A stretch of 64,000 nucleotides of DNA from Druceiella hillmani (lineage: Eukaryota; Arthropoda; Insecta; Lepidoptera; Hepialidae): contig JAYKKI010000066.1 in NCBI GenBank assembly GCA_039881145.1, forward strand, positions 10,679,001-10,743,000, given 5' to 3'. The first letter of the stretch is position 1; the number at the start of each line of letters is the position of its first letter. This document shows positions 36,201 to 49,324 of this stretch, one piece after another. The notes beneath the pieces were generated by a model. That model saw nothing but the letters and a program-made list of their open reading frames with translations. It did no database searches and was not told the DNA's origin. A program made the translations under genes and the position numbers.

Positions 36201-37435
36201 ATTTCTTTCGTTAATATTGCGGCAATTTCACATAAAAGTAAATCAAATTTTGTTATCAGATTCAAATGCAAAGGTAATTACACCGAGAAAAATAAAAAAA
36301 ATAAATGCTGATAAAACTGAAAATGATATCCTATATAACATATTTTAAATACTCTATTACATTATTGAAAATCACTATATCAATTAAAGGAAAAGACAAG
36401 TATGTTACGGACTTTATTGGACTTCAAATATTTCAATAGACTTTTCCGTATATTGAAATTGGAAACGAAAGATGTATAAATTTTAATCACACGAGACATA
36501 TAGTATGACGTTAGGTTAACATGATGATATGTGTTTAATGTCATCTCATTATACTATGCAATTTCAAATGTAATCCCAACATGTAAGGTTAAAAGAGATG
36601 ATGAAAAAAAATTTCCAGTTAAAAACTGATAAATAAACTGGAGCCTCTGGCTTAGTCATATCTAAAACTAAATATTACGCCACTGATCAATCGAAATCTA
36701 AGTTGACGACATTAAGTACGTGCATTACATTAACCGCCGTATCATTAGCAAAATTCCTTGAATTTACTTCCTGTTGAAACTAAAATCTAATTCTGCAAAA
36801 TAATTTTATTTTGTTGCTTGACTACACATTATTTTGCTGCTTCCATTTTACTGATGGTTGTTTAAAAAATTATAATGAGCTCAAATTGTATGCGTTCCGT
36901 TAGAGGATTCTTGTAATATTGTTCCGTCTATTGTCTGACGGACTAATTGACGGAAAGAAACCGGTTTACCGTTTTGTAGTCTTGAAACGCTGACTTGGTG
37001 AACTCAAATTTTTGTTGGCCAGAGGTGCAAAATAAGATAAACGTAAGGCAAATACCATGCGTACAGCATATATAACAGTTTGTTATATTTCGAGTATCAA
37101 AATACGACTATATTTTTAAGTATAAATTTAATCTCTAATGTAAAGGTCCACAATTAAGACAAATTACCTACGCTTCAATTTATTTTCAGCAGACCATCAA
37201 AATTAATCGGAAAACCACATTCAATACTTGGCTGCCCGGTGCTTAGAGACTATTTTCAAAAAATGAAAACTTGGAATTTATTAAATTCCGACGTTTAATT
37301 TTACTCTGGAACTTACCTTCAACGAATGTTTTGAAGTCAGTTTTTTTCTAAAAGCGTTACCTGTTACAATAGTTTTCCTTCTAAAAATATGTCCATATCT
37401 GAAAATGTCTCAATTTATTTTTATTGTTATAAATT
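33300..37435. other. no recognised gene; slight GC rise at 33.55-33.75 kb
   Basis: A stretch around 33560-33740 (GGCACCGTAGTACGTGGCTT, GCTGCTGGTCGTCATAG) is richer in GC and has an exon-like look, but I find no motif. At 34880-34913, TATAATTGGATCTGACT is duplicated in tandem. Otherwise nothing seen. Confidence 0.45.
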
Positions 37436-37437
37436 GT

Positions 37438-37475
37438 TTAGGGTTCCGTACGTAAAAAGAAAAAAAAAAGTTTAT
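37438..37475. repeat. AGGGTTCCGTAC motif fragment
   Basis: TAGGGTTCCGTACGTAAAAA followed by an A-rich run is a perfect core of the insect repeat motif also seen at 5.5 and 12.0 kb. Confidence 0.45.
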
Positions 37476-37479
37476 GAAA

Positions 37480-38640
37480 TAGTTTACTTCCTCACCTATC
37501 CATGTGTTACAGCCGTTTCTTGGAAACCGCTTAACTAGGAAATTAAGATATGCTAATATTAATTTATATAATTATTAAAACCATTAAAGAGAGTAGTAAG
37601 TAGTCAGCGTATATATTATCAAAAATGGAACTTTTAGTGCATAAACTATACGAAACGCTAATATAAAATTGATCTTCGTTTTATAAAGATATCGAAACCA
37701 AATCTACCTATGTATGTTGCACCACCATAAATTTCTCTTCATGCAAATATAACAGCCAATTTTTATAGAGCTATTATGAATATTGTGCGGGAAATTCATA
37801 CGGGAATTTTATCCCTGAAAGCGGAATTTTTCGCGAAGGCATTTAATCCTTTGCAAAGTTTAAGGTTCTATCCATCGCAAAGAAGTAAGATGAGAGAAAT
37901 TAGTAATAAGCTTTTCCTTATTGAGAATACTTTCCCCATTACGGGAGCTCGTAGGTTTGAAACCTAAAAAAACTGTTGGTTTCGAATTAAGCTCTGAAAT
38001 AATGAGGATACAAATGCTGCTTAATTCAACTAAAAAAAGGAGAAGCTTGTATTTAAACGCAATATTTGTTCTCTCATCTTACTTGCGTTTTTATATACTT
38101 TTGAATACGAAGTTAAAATATTTCCGTAAATAATTTTAAATATAATTAAGTAACAACTAAGAAGAAAATGTTACCGTCATAATTACAGCTAACAATGCCG
38201 ACAAAAATATACGAACAAATGCTTGAGAGTTTTTGTTAAGCCGATAAGTATCTTAACAAAGCGAACCAAGCTTCAAACGGAATATTCCGGAAGGAGCTTT
38301 GCAGTTTTAATTTTATACGACAGGATTTAATTTGTTTTGCAAAATGTACATTAATCGATTATGGTATATGTATTTATTTAGCTGAAATCATAAATTCAGA
38401 AAAAAATAAAACTTAATATTTCAAATGAAATAAAGGGTTTATACCTTGAAAGTTTTTTTTGTGACTTTTTAAAATTTCTGTTCTAAACAAGTATTTTGAA
38501 AATATAAGTTTCCATAATATAACAATTATTTAACTAACTTGCATTTTTGATAATATAGATTAGTTACGAGTTCACTAATAATTGTTCGCCTCGAAATATT
38601 TATAAGTAATCTTATAATATTTGTATTTGTAATAAATTTT
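37480..38640. other. no recognised gene; two unassigned short frames
   Basis: Overlapping frames at 37776-37967 (63 codons, ATG start) and 37921-38133 have normal-looking composition but match no family I know. Confidence that either is a gene is low. Confidence 0.35.
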
Positions 38641-38644
38641 CGTC

Positions 38645-38765
38645 TTGAAATATTTGTTCAATGTATTCACTGTCTTATATTGAGTTTGATATTTTGTAAC
38701 TTAATCCAAAGTTACAAAATAACAAACTTAATATAAAACAGCGAATATATTGGAATCAATATTAT
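38645..38765. repeat. long imperfect hairpin (foldback)
   Basis: The arm 38659-38702 (from CAATGTATTCACTGTCTTAT to GTAACTT) pairs with 38709-38752 over 44 nt with about six mismatches. The loop is only 6 nt (AATCCA). Pairing can be extended by roughly 12 nt on each side with one bulge. It could be a small palindromic MITE, an old snap-back insertion or a hairpin RNA precursor. The sequence alone does not decide. Confidence 0.75.
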
Positions 38766-39036
38766 GAAATCATGTGCGTTTTAAAAATAATTTAGCTAAA
38801 GTGTCTTCTTATAATACATGAAAAGAGATTTAATGTAGAAGGAAAAATAATTCTAGGGTAAATATGAGCAGAAAAACAAAATCTTCTTCACTATTTACGT
38901 TGTCTCTGCAAGCAATGTAAAGTTTCCACAAGAGTCATGATTATAAAAATATTTTCAATAAAACAGCAACAAAGAAAACATCATAATTGTAATGGCTTGA
39001 CTAACCATATTTTAAATAAGTATAAGGCTTCTCTAG

Positions 39037-39040
<4 letters not shown>

Positions 39041-39113
<73 letters not shown>
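39041..39113. repeat. (TA)n then (TG)n microsatellite
   Basis: About 28 TA units are interrupted by one ACATAT and followed by about nine TG units. The frame translated through it is an artefact. Confidence 0.95.
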
Positions 39114-39116
<3 letters not shown>

Positions 39117-39119
39117 ATG

Positions 39120-39605
39120 TGTATTTGTACATAAATTATGTGTACTTCCAAATCGAATAGCTAAATTATTTTGTAACTGGTGATTTGAAGTAAGTTACCT
39201 ATGTCAATAATACATATAAACACCAATATCTTAATGTAGATAACGCAACATTTTTGTACTAAAATCTGATGTGAATACCAGAAAGCTAAAATTTCAGTAG
39301 CTGGTTTAATATTGAGGGCTACTTTAATCGACAGTTTTATTCAAAGGCCAGAAATTAGATCAATTAGCAAAAAAATTAAATAGTCAAGAAGAATAAATAT
39401 AATGCCTTCTTACATAATAATCGACCCTCCTGTAAGAACCTAAGATAACAAATAAATTATATAAACTAGACAATCTACCAAGGTGAAGCTCAGGATACAG
39501 ACAAGTGTAAAAGAAAATATAAAATTATTTTGATCCATATTTATCATAAAACCATTTATTCGATTCTTAAGTATATTAGACAACCTTTAAAATATATAAT
39601 TTGAA
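39120..39605. other. gene-free AT-rich stretch
   Basis: Nothing recognised between the microsatellite and the pLTR copy. Confidence 0.55.
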
Positions 39606-39607
39606 CA

Positions 39608-39773
39608 TCGAATATATTTGGCGTTAATATTGTAAAAATACATTATTCACAATTAAATGAAACTACGTGATGTAGTATTATTTCTACTTTCTTTAAGTTC
39701 TTTACCACGATCTAGGTTTTGTTGTATTACAACATCTTCAGGTGGGCTATCAGCAAAGATCTTTGCTAATAGC
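39608..39773 (-). mobile_element. antisense PLE pLTR copy with snap-back end; hammerhead mutated
   Basis: The minus strand contains the tail (TCGAATATATTTGGCG on +), the body and the hammerhead. In the ribozyme GAAA has become AAAA (the essential G before the three A's is lost), and the stem III palindrome reads CTAGAT, so it should be inactive. The 5' side ends in a 28-nt near-perfect palindrome at 39746-39773 (one mismatch pair), centred on AAAGATCTTT. That is almost the same turning point as in the 10.6-kb copy. Confidence 0.85.
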
Positions 39774-39779
39774 ATGCGA

Positions 39780-40195
39780 CATGGAAAAATTGTTAGACAA
39801 TAAAGTAATCGTCAACTTTGTTTACAAAATTATCATAATAACTTATTCAACCAACAATAAAAACCACCAGCAAAATGTAATAACATAATATAAAACTGGA
39901 TGTATTTACAAATTTTACTCACTTTGAAATTGTATTTGTGTGACAAATGGTGTGAAAATAAATATAGTCTGACAGAGGCAGCAGTGAAATGTAGGCACAC
40001 GGTTGTTTATTAGTTGGACTAATCAAAATAAAGAATAGCTCCAATCTATGTATACTTGTATTTATCTACATACATACTGATTTGTGTTTTTGGCTAATTC
40101 GTACGAGTTGTCTAAATGTATCATAACTCAAGCCGTGAGATATGATATTTCGTGCGCCCGCTTGTATTGTGTATGTGAGTGATAGCGGCCGTGTT
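39780..40195. other. gene-free stretch
   Basis: No gene or RNA recognised before the TG-rich island. Confidence 0.55.
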
Positions 40196-40198
40196 TTT

Positions 40199-40892
40199 GT
40201 GCAAGTGTGTGTGTGTGTGCATGCGTGTGTGCGTTTTTATGTGTGTATGTGTGCACGTGTGCGTGTATTTGTGCACGTGTAAGTGCGTGTGCCTGCGTGT
40301 GCGCGCGTGTGTGTCTCGTATACGCACGCCCGCGTGTGTCTGTGTCTGCGTGTGTATATGTTCCTGTGTGATTGGGTGTATTTATGTGTTTGTGTGTGCG
40401 AGTGCGTGATTGTGCGTGTGTGTGCGTGTGTATATGTGTCTGTGTGCATGTGTGCTTATGTGCATGTGTGTGTGTAATCGTGTGTGTGTGTATTCGTGTG
40501 TGTGTGTGGGTGCGAGCGTGTGTACGTATGTGTATGCGTGCGTGCGTGTATGCGCGTGCGCGTGTGTGTGTGTGTGCGCGTGTCTGCGTGTGTATGCGTG
40601 TGCGTCTGTGTGTGTCCATGAGTGTGTGTGAGCGCGTGATCGCGTATGCGCGTGCGTGTGTACGTGCGTGCATGCATGCTTGCGTGCATGCGTGCGTACA
40701 AACGTGCAGGTGGATACGCGGGCGTGCTTGTGTGAACGTGTGTGTGCGTGTGCGCCTATGTGTGTACGTGTGTGTCGATGTGTCCGTGTATGTGTGTGTA
40801 TGTGTGTGTGTGTGTGTGTGTGTGGGTGGAGATGCGCGGGCGCGTGCGCGCGTGTATGTGTGTCTGTGCGCATATGTGTATGCGCGTGCACG
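40199..40892. repeat. ~700-bp cryptic TG/CA-rich island
   Basis: Nearly the whole segment alternates purine and pyrimidine (TG, CG, TA and CA steps). It is an interrupted mosaic of GTGTGT, GCGTGT, GTATGT and GTGCATGC, with one clean (TG)n block near 40800-40822. Long frames of up to 269 codons open on both strands (Cys/Val-rich one way, His/Thr-rich the other) because the repeat lacks stops. They are not genes. It is by far the most GC-rich part of the window and a strong candidate for left-handed Z-DNA. Confidence 0.95.
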
Positions 40893-40904
40893 GAAAATTG
40901 TATG

Positions 40905-42025
40905 CCCCGCATTATTGAATAAACTTTCTTTCTTCATACCTGACCATGTCCTGTGCTCACGAAATTATAATTTTTTTGCTGTAAAAGAACCGAATTATAT
41001 CCGACCTCTCCAGTTTTCTGCGGTATTCAACAGTTCAACCACCTGATAGCGGTTTGTAATTATTTTATGACGGGTGAAAATAAATGTGTTAACATCATCT
41101 TTTGTTGTTCTCGTGTACTTTTTTATCCACGTTTATTGTAAAATTTGAATTTTGTTAAACCATTAACTCCTTATCTTAACAAATAGGTTAACGGTACTAT
41201 GTCGATAAATGTGTGCGTCTAAGTAAATCAGTAAATTTCTTCTGTGCCGCCGGTTGACGTGCCAGAGGTTTTGAGCTTCCGGCTGCCTGATCATCGCGTT
41301 GGTTACTGCGGTTATTTGGAACGGGCATATAAAGTACGGATATACGATAAAGTGATTTTCATATTAGAAAATCTTTAGCAATGTTTTTGAAGGAAATTTG
41401 ATCCAACGGCTTCATATTCTTGAGCAATTTTTAATAAATATCCCGCTCTGAAAGTGTTTGATTTTTAAGGTCAAAAAGAATCGAAAGTGTTTGATTTTTA
41501 AGGTCAAAAAGGCCGAAATTTATAAGGTCAAAAAGATTCGTTTTCAACAGTTAATATTACAGTGAGAATCGAAACTAACTCCAATTTCAGATAAGAATTA
41601 TTAGGTAATCTTTTTCAGTTACATAAATTTGAACACATTTATAGTAATGAATCATCTGCATAAATATAAATGAATAGTTAGGTTAAAATAAAAATACTCA
41701 ATAGCGAATAAATGTAAAGCAGCTTGTCAAATATTGAGGTAAAATTATTAATCATAGAACACTAATTAATATATAAATCATAATTTGTTTTAATGGTTAT
41801 AATTAAAAAAAGATTTTGTTTCCTTTTCATGGTCAGTATATTTTTAAAAAGTTTTGAGTAGTTCGGGTATATTGTATGTTGTATTAACTACACATTTTTT
41901 TTTAAATTTTAAAACATAAAAAATAACTTCAGTTCTTCCGATTCTTCATGAGCTAATAGCTGTCACTTATGATAAATGAATTCTCATTTTGTTTGAAATT
42001 ATCGGTAAGTTAATTACAAATACGA
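40905..42025. other. no recognised gene; GC-elevated patch and a small tandem repeat
   Basis: A GC-richer patch at about 41245-41340 (GCCGCCGGTTGACGTGCCAG, GAGCTTCCGGCTGCCTGATC) shows no motif. At about 41448-41530, AAGTGTTTGATTTTTAAGGT plus CAAAAAG is tandemly repeated twice, with a third partial unit. Confidence 0.5.
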
Positions 42026-42037
42026 TATAAAAAACCC

Positions 42038-42350
42038 AAAATACTGGTATATTATATAACTCTCTGTAATATAATAAAACCTAGTCTGCGCCCCTGCAAT
42101 AAACTCACTAACATAAACAATGGAAAAATCCGCACAAAGCAGTCTTCCGCTATTGTGTTTGAAACATATAAATGCTGTTGTTTGTTCCTAAGAGTTAATC
42201 TTAGCTAATATCCCACCTGAAGATGTTGTAATACAACGAAACCTAGGTCGTGGTAAAGAAATTAAAGAAAGTAGAAATAATACTACATCACGTAGTTTCA
42301 TTTAATTGTGAATAATGAATTTCTACAAAATTAACGCCAAATATATTCAA
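42038..42350 (+). mobile_element. solo PLE pLTR (313 bp) with perfect 12-bp TSD
   Basis: The element runs from AAAATACTGGTATATTATAT to the tail end AATATATTCAA-type sequence. It is bracketed by an exact duplication, TATAAAAAACCC, at 42026-42037 and 42351-42362. It contains no coding sequence, only the region homologous to 49005-49322 of the PLE: a TGCGCCCCTGCAATAAAC block, TTCCGCTATTGTGTTTGAAA, the hammerhead, and the ACTACATCACGTAGTTTCAT palindrome-rich part plus tail. The clean ends and duplication make it an independent insertion. Size and content match the small hammerhead retrozymes described in animals, which are thought to depend on PLE enzymes. Confidence 0.9.
42195..42265 (+). ncRNA. 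hammerhead ribozyme (type I), best-preserved copy
   Basis: Stem I: CCAC (42213-42216) pairs with GTGG (42250-42253). An outer helix is formed by TTAAT (42195-42199) with ATTAA (42261-42265), across an internal loop. The core is CTGAAGA (42217-42223). An extra T (42224) precedes stem II, GTTGT (42225-42229) with ACAAC (42233-42237) and loop AAT. GAAA is at 42238-42241. Stem III is the palindrome CCTAGG (42242-42247), too short to be stable as a monomer, which fits the dimeric mode proposed for PLE hammerheads. Cleavage is expected after C42249 (GTC). The fold is read directly; activity is inferred. Confidence 0.85.
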
Positions 42351-42475
42351 TATAAAAAACCCATATTCTTTTAACTTAATTTTCGAAATATCACCTAGTT
42401 TGAGCGGTTCAAGTTATTAAAATTTCTGATGAAAAAATTGATGTTCAACGTTGTGATATTTATCATAAAAAAAAA

Positions 42476-42620
<145 letters not shown>

Positions 42621-42639
42621 TATTTTTTCTGAAGTTTTT

Positions 42640-44430
42640 TTTAAATATTATCATTGACAGCATGAAAGTCCGTCAAATCAATATGTTGGATTTGATGGAA
42701 TTTCATCCATTTAATAGTTATATTTAAAACAAATTCTGTTTTCTATATTAGTTAGTATTCTATGATTAATCATTTTGCCTCCATATACTATATGGTATAT
42801 TCTTTATCGTTTCAATTTACATTAAGTTATCAGGTATGTAAAAGGAAAGTACAATAGAATGCGTAAAAGGTAAAACATTCATCAAATTCCAATTATAATT
42901 ATATAATTCGTCAATTTACAAAAAAATTAAAGAAATCTCTTTTCCGAATTCAACGAAATGTATAACCATATCGCCACTAGATTGTAAAAACAAGTATCTA
43001 TGAGAAAATGATATACTACGTATATGTCAAATTATCGCTAAGGATTTTATTGTAAACTCTTATCTTTACGATAGAAAACATGGATGAAGAAAAAATTAAG
43101 TTTATTGTGTGTATTCCTTTGAATTGTATTTTTTTCCTTGACAATTCGATTGTACTGGATCTTAAAATGGAAATTCATTGTTGCAGAAAACTAAAATTAG
43201 TTTGATACAGTGCGTGTACAACGCAAGTGTGTTTACATCATGAGATAATATTAATATAAAACACGGATATAACTTAAATTGTGTTCTTTTAAATTTTATC
43301 CTAAGTATACAAATGGCTAATTATTTATAACTTTGAACTTGATAACTGTATCTAATTTAAGCTTAATTTCGAAAAGGAATAATATATATTGACTCTCAAA
43401 GATACCTCTTGCAATTTTCCTATCAAATTTCCAAATATGAGTCAGTTTAAATGGATGAGAAATCAGCTTCTAAGTTAACATTGATATTATTACAGCATTT
43501 GTCAGGTCATTAACTTATAACGTAGGGTCAAAGGTCGAAAAATTTTGATATAATATCTACTATTTAGCAAAAAATAGCATATTTGAAGTTTTGTGCTGGT
43601 TTTCATAAGTTTCATTTATTCGATCTCATAAAAGAAATATCAGGCATATAAATTCATTTTTAATTTTAAAATTTAGCTCAGTCCATACAATATGGTTATA
43701 CAGTTAGTGCAAAATATATTAAATTTTGCTCATTTAATAATTTTGTTTAATATACTTGTCTCTCATTTTAAAGTAATGTTTCGTCCAATATCAACATATA
43801 TTTTAATTGTGATACCTTCCTTGACTTTAAATAATATGAGTTTGTTTCAATTTTAGGTGATATCACATTTTTTTTGTTTTAAATGAATTCATAAAAACGT
43901 TAATCAAAAAGATATGCAAATTGTTTACCTGTGGTTCTTCAAATACATATTACATAATTCATTTTATGAAAGTATTAACGAGATTTTTATATAATATTTA
44001 CTAGATTTCCTATCAAAAATGTTTTAAATATTAAAAATACATGCACAAATTTATACATTTTGAGTCGTCGTACTATAAAAATATCAAAAAAAATTTCATT
44101 ATATTTGAACATTGAAAAAAGTTCTCACTAAAAATCAATTCGTTTCTCGCTAGCAAAATATTAGTAGGTTTTTCCGCAAAATTTATCGTATATTTTAAAG
44201 ATTGCTTTAATATACTCTAAATACATAGTTCATGTTTTTAATAATAGTATTATTTATATTAAAAAACTGGTTTCTATTTCAAAATTGTCTCCGGAAATTA
44301 TAATTTCTATATCTAATTAAATTTTTGTTTAATAGTACATTTTCCACAAATATTTATATATATTATTTAACGTCAATATATAGTAAAACAAACAATACCT
44401 CGCCTATAATAGAGATTTCTAATAAGATTT
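42640..44430. other. gene-free AT-rich stretch
   Basis: No gene, RNA or element recognised. Confidence 0.55.
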
Positions 44431-44436
44431 GTATGT

Positions 44437-44444
<8 letters not shown>

Positions 44445-44480
<36 letters not shown>

Positions 44481-44505
44481 ATATATATATATATATATAT
44501 ATATA
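44445..44505. repeat. (TA)n microsatellite, left part, interrupted by mariner
   Basis: About 30 TA units run directly into the mariner end at 44506. The tract resumes at 45829 on the other side of the element. Confidence 0.95.
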
Positions 44506-47080
<2,575 letters not shown>

Positions 47081-47090
47081 TATAATAAAC

Positions 47091-48700
47091 ATTTTGTTAA
47101 CACTGTTCAATTGTTGAGTGAAACTTTCGATAAAATTGAAACACTTACCTCAGATAAATTTTTACATTTTTATGTATATACTGTGCACTATTAATTAAAA
47201 CCTGTAACATCATATTTCCTAACGAATTCGTGAAACATAAAGTTATAGAAATGAACCCTAGACCATCAATACTATATGGACAACATAAAATTCATAAACC
47301 AAATATACCCATACGACCTGTTGTCTCATACACAAACGCACCCAAAAAAAATTAGCTTTTCACCTGAATAAGATCTTCCGAAATAAAACCGGATTTGCGC
47401 CTAAACATACCATTAAAAACTCTGTTGATCTCTGTAATAAAATTAAAAATATACGTCTAACACCCAATTGTAAATTAGTATCACTCAACGTAGTAAACTT
47501 ATTTTCTAATATACCACCAAAAGATTGCCTAAATATCATTTCAGATATCCTAGAAAAGAAAAAGTTAAATCCCATTGAAGGATCGGAAATTAGAGACCTC
47601 TTTAAAGTATGCATAGACCAAAATTATTTCCTATTCGATAAAATTTTTTTTCAACAAGTTAATGGCCTTACAATGGGTTTCCCTCTCAGTCCCCTTTTAG
47701 CCGAGTTATTTATGAATCATCTAGAAACCAGCCTATTAAACAGTAAATTAGCGACCAATATATTATACTATTATAGATACGTTGACGACATCCTTATCTG
47801 CTGGAAAGGTACACAGCGACAGTTAGACCAGTTTGTTAACTTTGCTAACTCCCTACACAATAATATCAAATTTACTTTAGAAGTAGAGTCCGATAATAAA
47901 CCTAATTTTTTAGATATAACAGTAGAACGCAAAAATAATAAACATAAATTTAGTATATTTAGAAAAGACACATTTATAGACCCCATAATTAATGGTCAAT
48001 CTCAACACCCTTGGTCCCATAAGTTAGCAGCCTTCCATTCCATGATTCACAGGGCTTTAACCACCCCTATAGAAAAACCTAATCTACGTAAAGAAATAAA
48101 AACTATAAAACAAATCGCAAGAAATAATAATTATAACCCATCAATTGTCACAAAACCGTACCATAATAAATTAAGAAAAATACTAATACAAGAAATATAA
48201 ATAATAATATTTACTATAAATCTATCCCATACATAGGTAATGTATCACTCAAATTAGGAAAACTCTTAGCTAACAATAAAAATATAAATAATATAACATG
48301 TACGTATAGTACCTTAAATAACTTGGGTAAAACCCTTATTAATAATAAAGAAAGAACAGATAAACATAAAAAGAGTGGTATCTATAAACTTAAATGTAAC
48401 GATTGTATTAGTGTATACATAGGTCAAACAGGAAGAGATTTTAATACAAGATATAAAGAACACATTGCCAGCTGGCGAAATAATAAACCAGACACATCTC
48501 ACTTTGCTAAACATCTCATTGAAAATAACCATAACCCTCATACTGATAATTCCCCCTACGTATTACAAATAAATACAAAAGGTAATAAACTTAATATCCT
48601 AGAAACATTAGAAATAAACAGACATAAAAACGATATCAAGGTCAATATATTAAATCAACAACTAAATATAATATCATCACCCATTCTTAATATCTTCTAG
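47091..48700 (+). pseudogene. Penelope-like element ORF: reverse transcriptase plus GIY-YIG endonuclease
   Basis: A single PLE polyprotein is readable in three successive frames. Up to about 47350 it shows FVNTVQLLSETFDKIETLTS and, in another frame, NPRPSILYGQHKIHKPNIPI followed by RPVVS, the early RT motifs. A shift inside an A8 run (47344-47351) leads to a second frame ending at 48200. This contains LVSLNVVNLFSNIPP, then GLTMGFPLSPLLAELFMNH and YVDDIL (catalytic YVDD codons 47778-47789). A second shift near 48200 leads to the endonuclease. SGIYKLKCNDC (48374 on) gives GIY and a CxxC, VYIGQTGR gives YIG, RYKEH follows, then HFAKHL and a distal LETLEI Glu. RT plus GIY-YIG in this order defines PLEs. 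The first few hundred residues are missing, so the copy is 5' truncated. Two frameshifts make it inactive. Confidence 0.92.
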
Positions 48701-49167
48701 ATATAATATAAATATACAACATTGATACTGCAGTACCCTGGAAATTGTTTCAGCACTAATACACATATAAATATAAGTATATATAATAAAAACAAAAAAA
48801 AATTGAAAGAAATAAATAAAGAAATATATGAATACACAAAACAGGAGATATATAGAATTAGTGTATTACCTTGTCCTTATTTTTAAATACCCTTGCTTTT
48901 GTATAAATATATTACAGATAATAACTTCCATTTAATTTTATTACATACACCGTAAAGTTTACATTGTATAACCTCACATAATAACAACAATTGAATTTAT
49001 TACCCTCACTAAAATACTGGTATATTGTATAACTCTCGGTAATAGAATAAAACCTACTCTGCGCCCCTTCAATAAACTTACTAACATAAACAATGAAAAA
49101 ATCCGCACAAAGCAGGCTTCCGCTATTGTGTTTATAACATATAAATTCTGTTGGTTGTTCCTAAAAG

Positions 49168-49239
49168 TTAATCTTTGCCAATATCCCACCTGAAGATGTT
49201 GTAATACAACGAAACCTAGGTCGAGGTTAAAGAAATTAA
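49168..49239 (+). ncRNA. hammerhead ribozyme in the PLE 3' pLTR, one stem I mismatch
   Basis: Core CTGAAGA, stem II GTTGT/ACAAC, GAAA, CCTAGG and GTC are all intact. The return strand of stem I reads GAGG instead of GTGG, so one of four pairs is lost, and one extra T lies in the adjoining internal loop. The outer helix TTAATCTTT with AAAG..ATTAA is kept, so folding is still plausible. Confidence 0.75.
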
Positions 49240-49324
49240 AGAAAGTAGAAATAATACTACATCACGTAGTTTGATTTAATTGTGAATAATGAATTTCTAC
49301 AAAATTAACGCCAAATATATTCCA

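Larger units (their letters stand above)
47091..49322 (+). mobile_element. 5'-truncated Penelope-like retrotransposon with 3' pLTR and tail
   Basis: It comprises the coding relic (to 48700), a 3' untranslated part (48701-49004) and a terminal repeat from AAAATACTGGTATATTGTAT (about 49005) to the tail end near 49322. The 3' 480 bp are shared with the copy at 56.4 kb, and the last 318 bp with the solo copy at 42.0 kb. No upstream pLTR belongs to this copy. No target duplication was found. Confidence 0.88.

Noticed and set aside
40128..40937. A 269-codon minus-strand frame rich in His and Thr, plus several Cys/Val-rich plus-strand frames
   Set aside because: They are translations of the TG/CA island. 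The repeat has few stops in any frame, and all frames overlap one another. There is no domain or normal composition.
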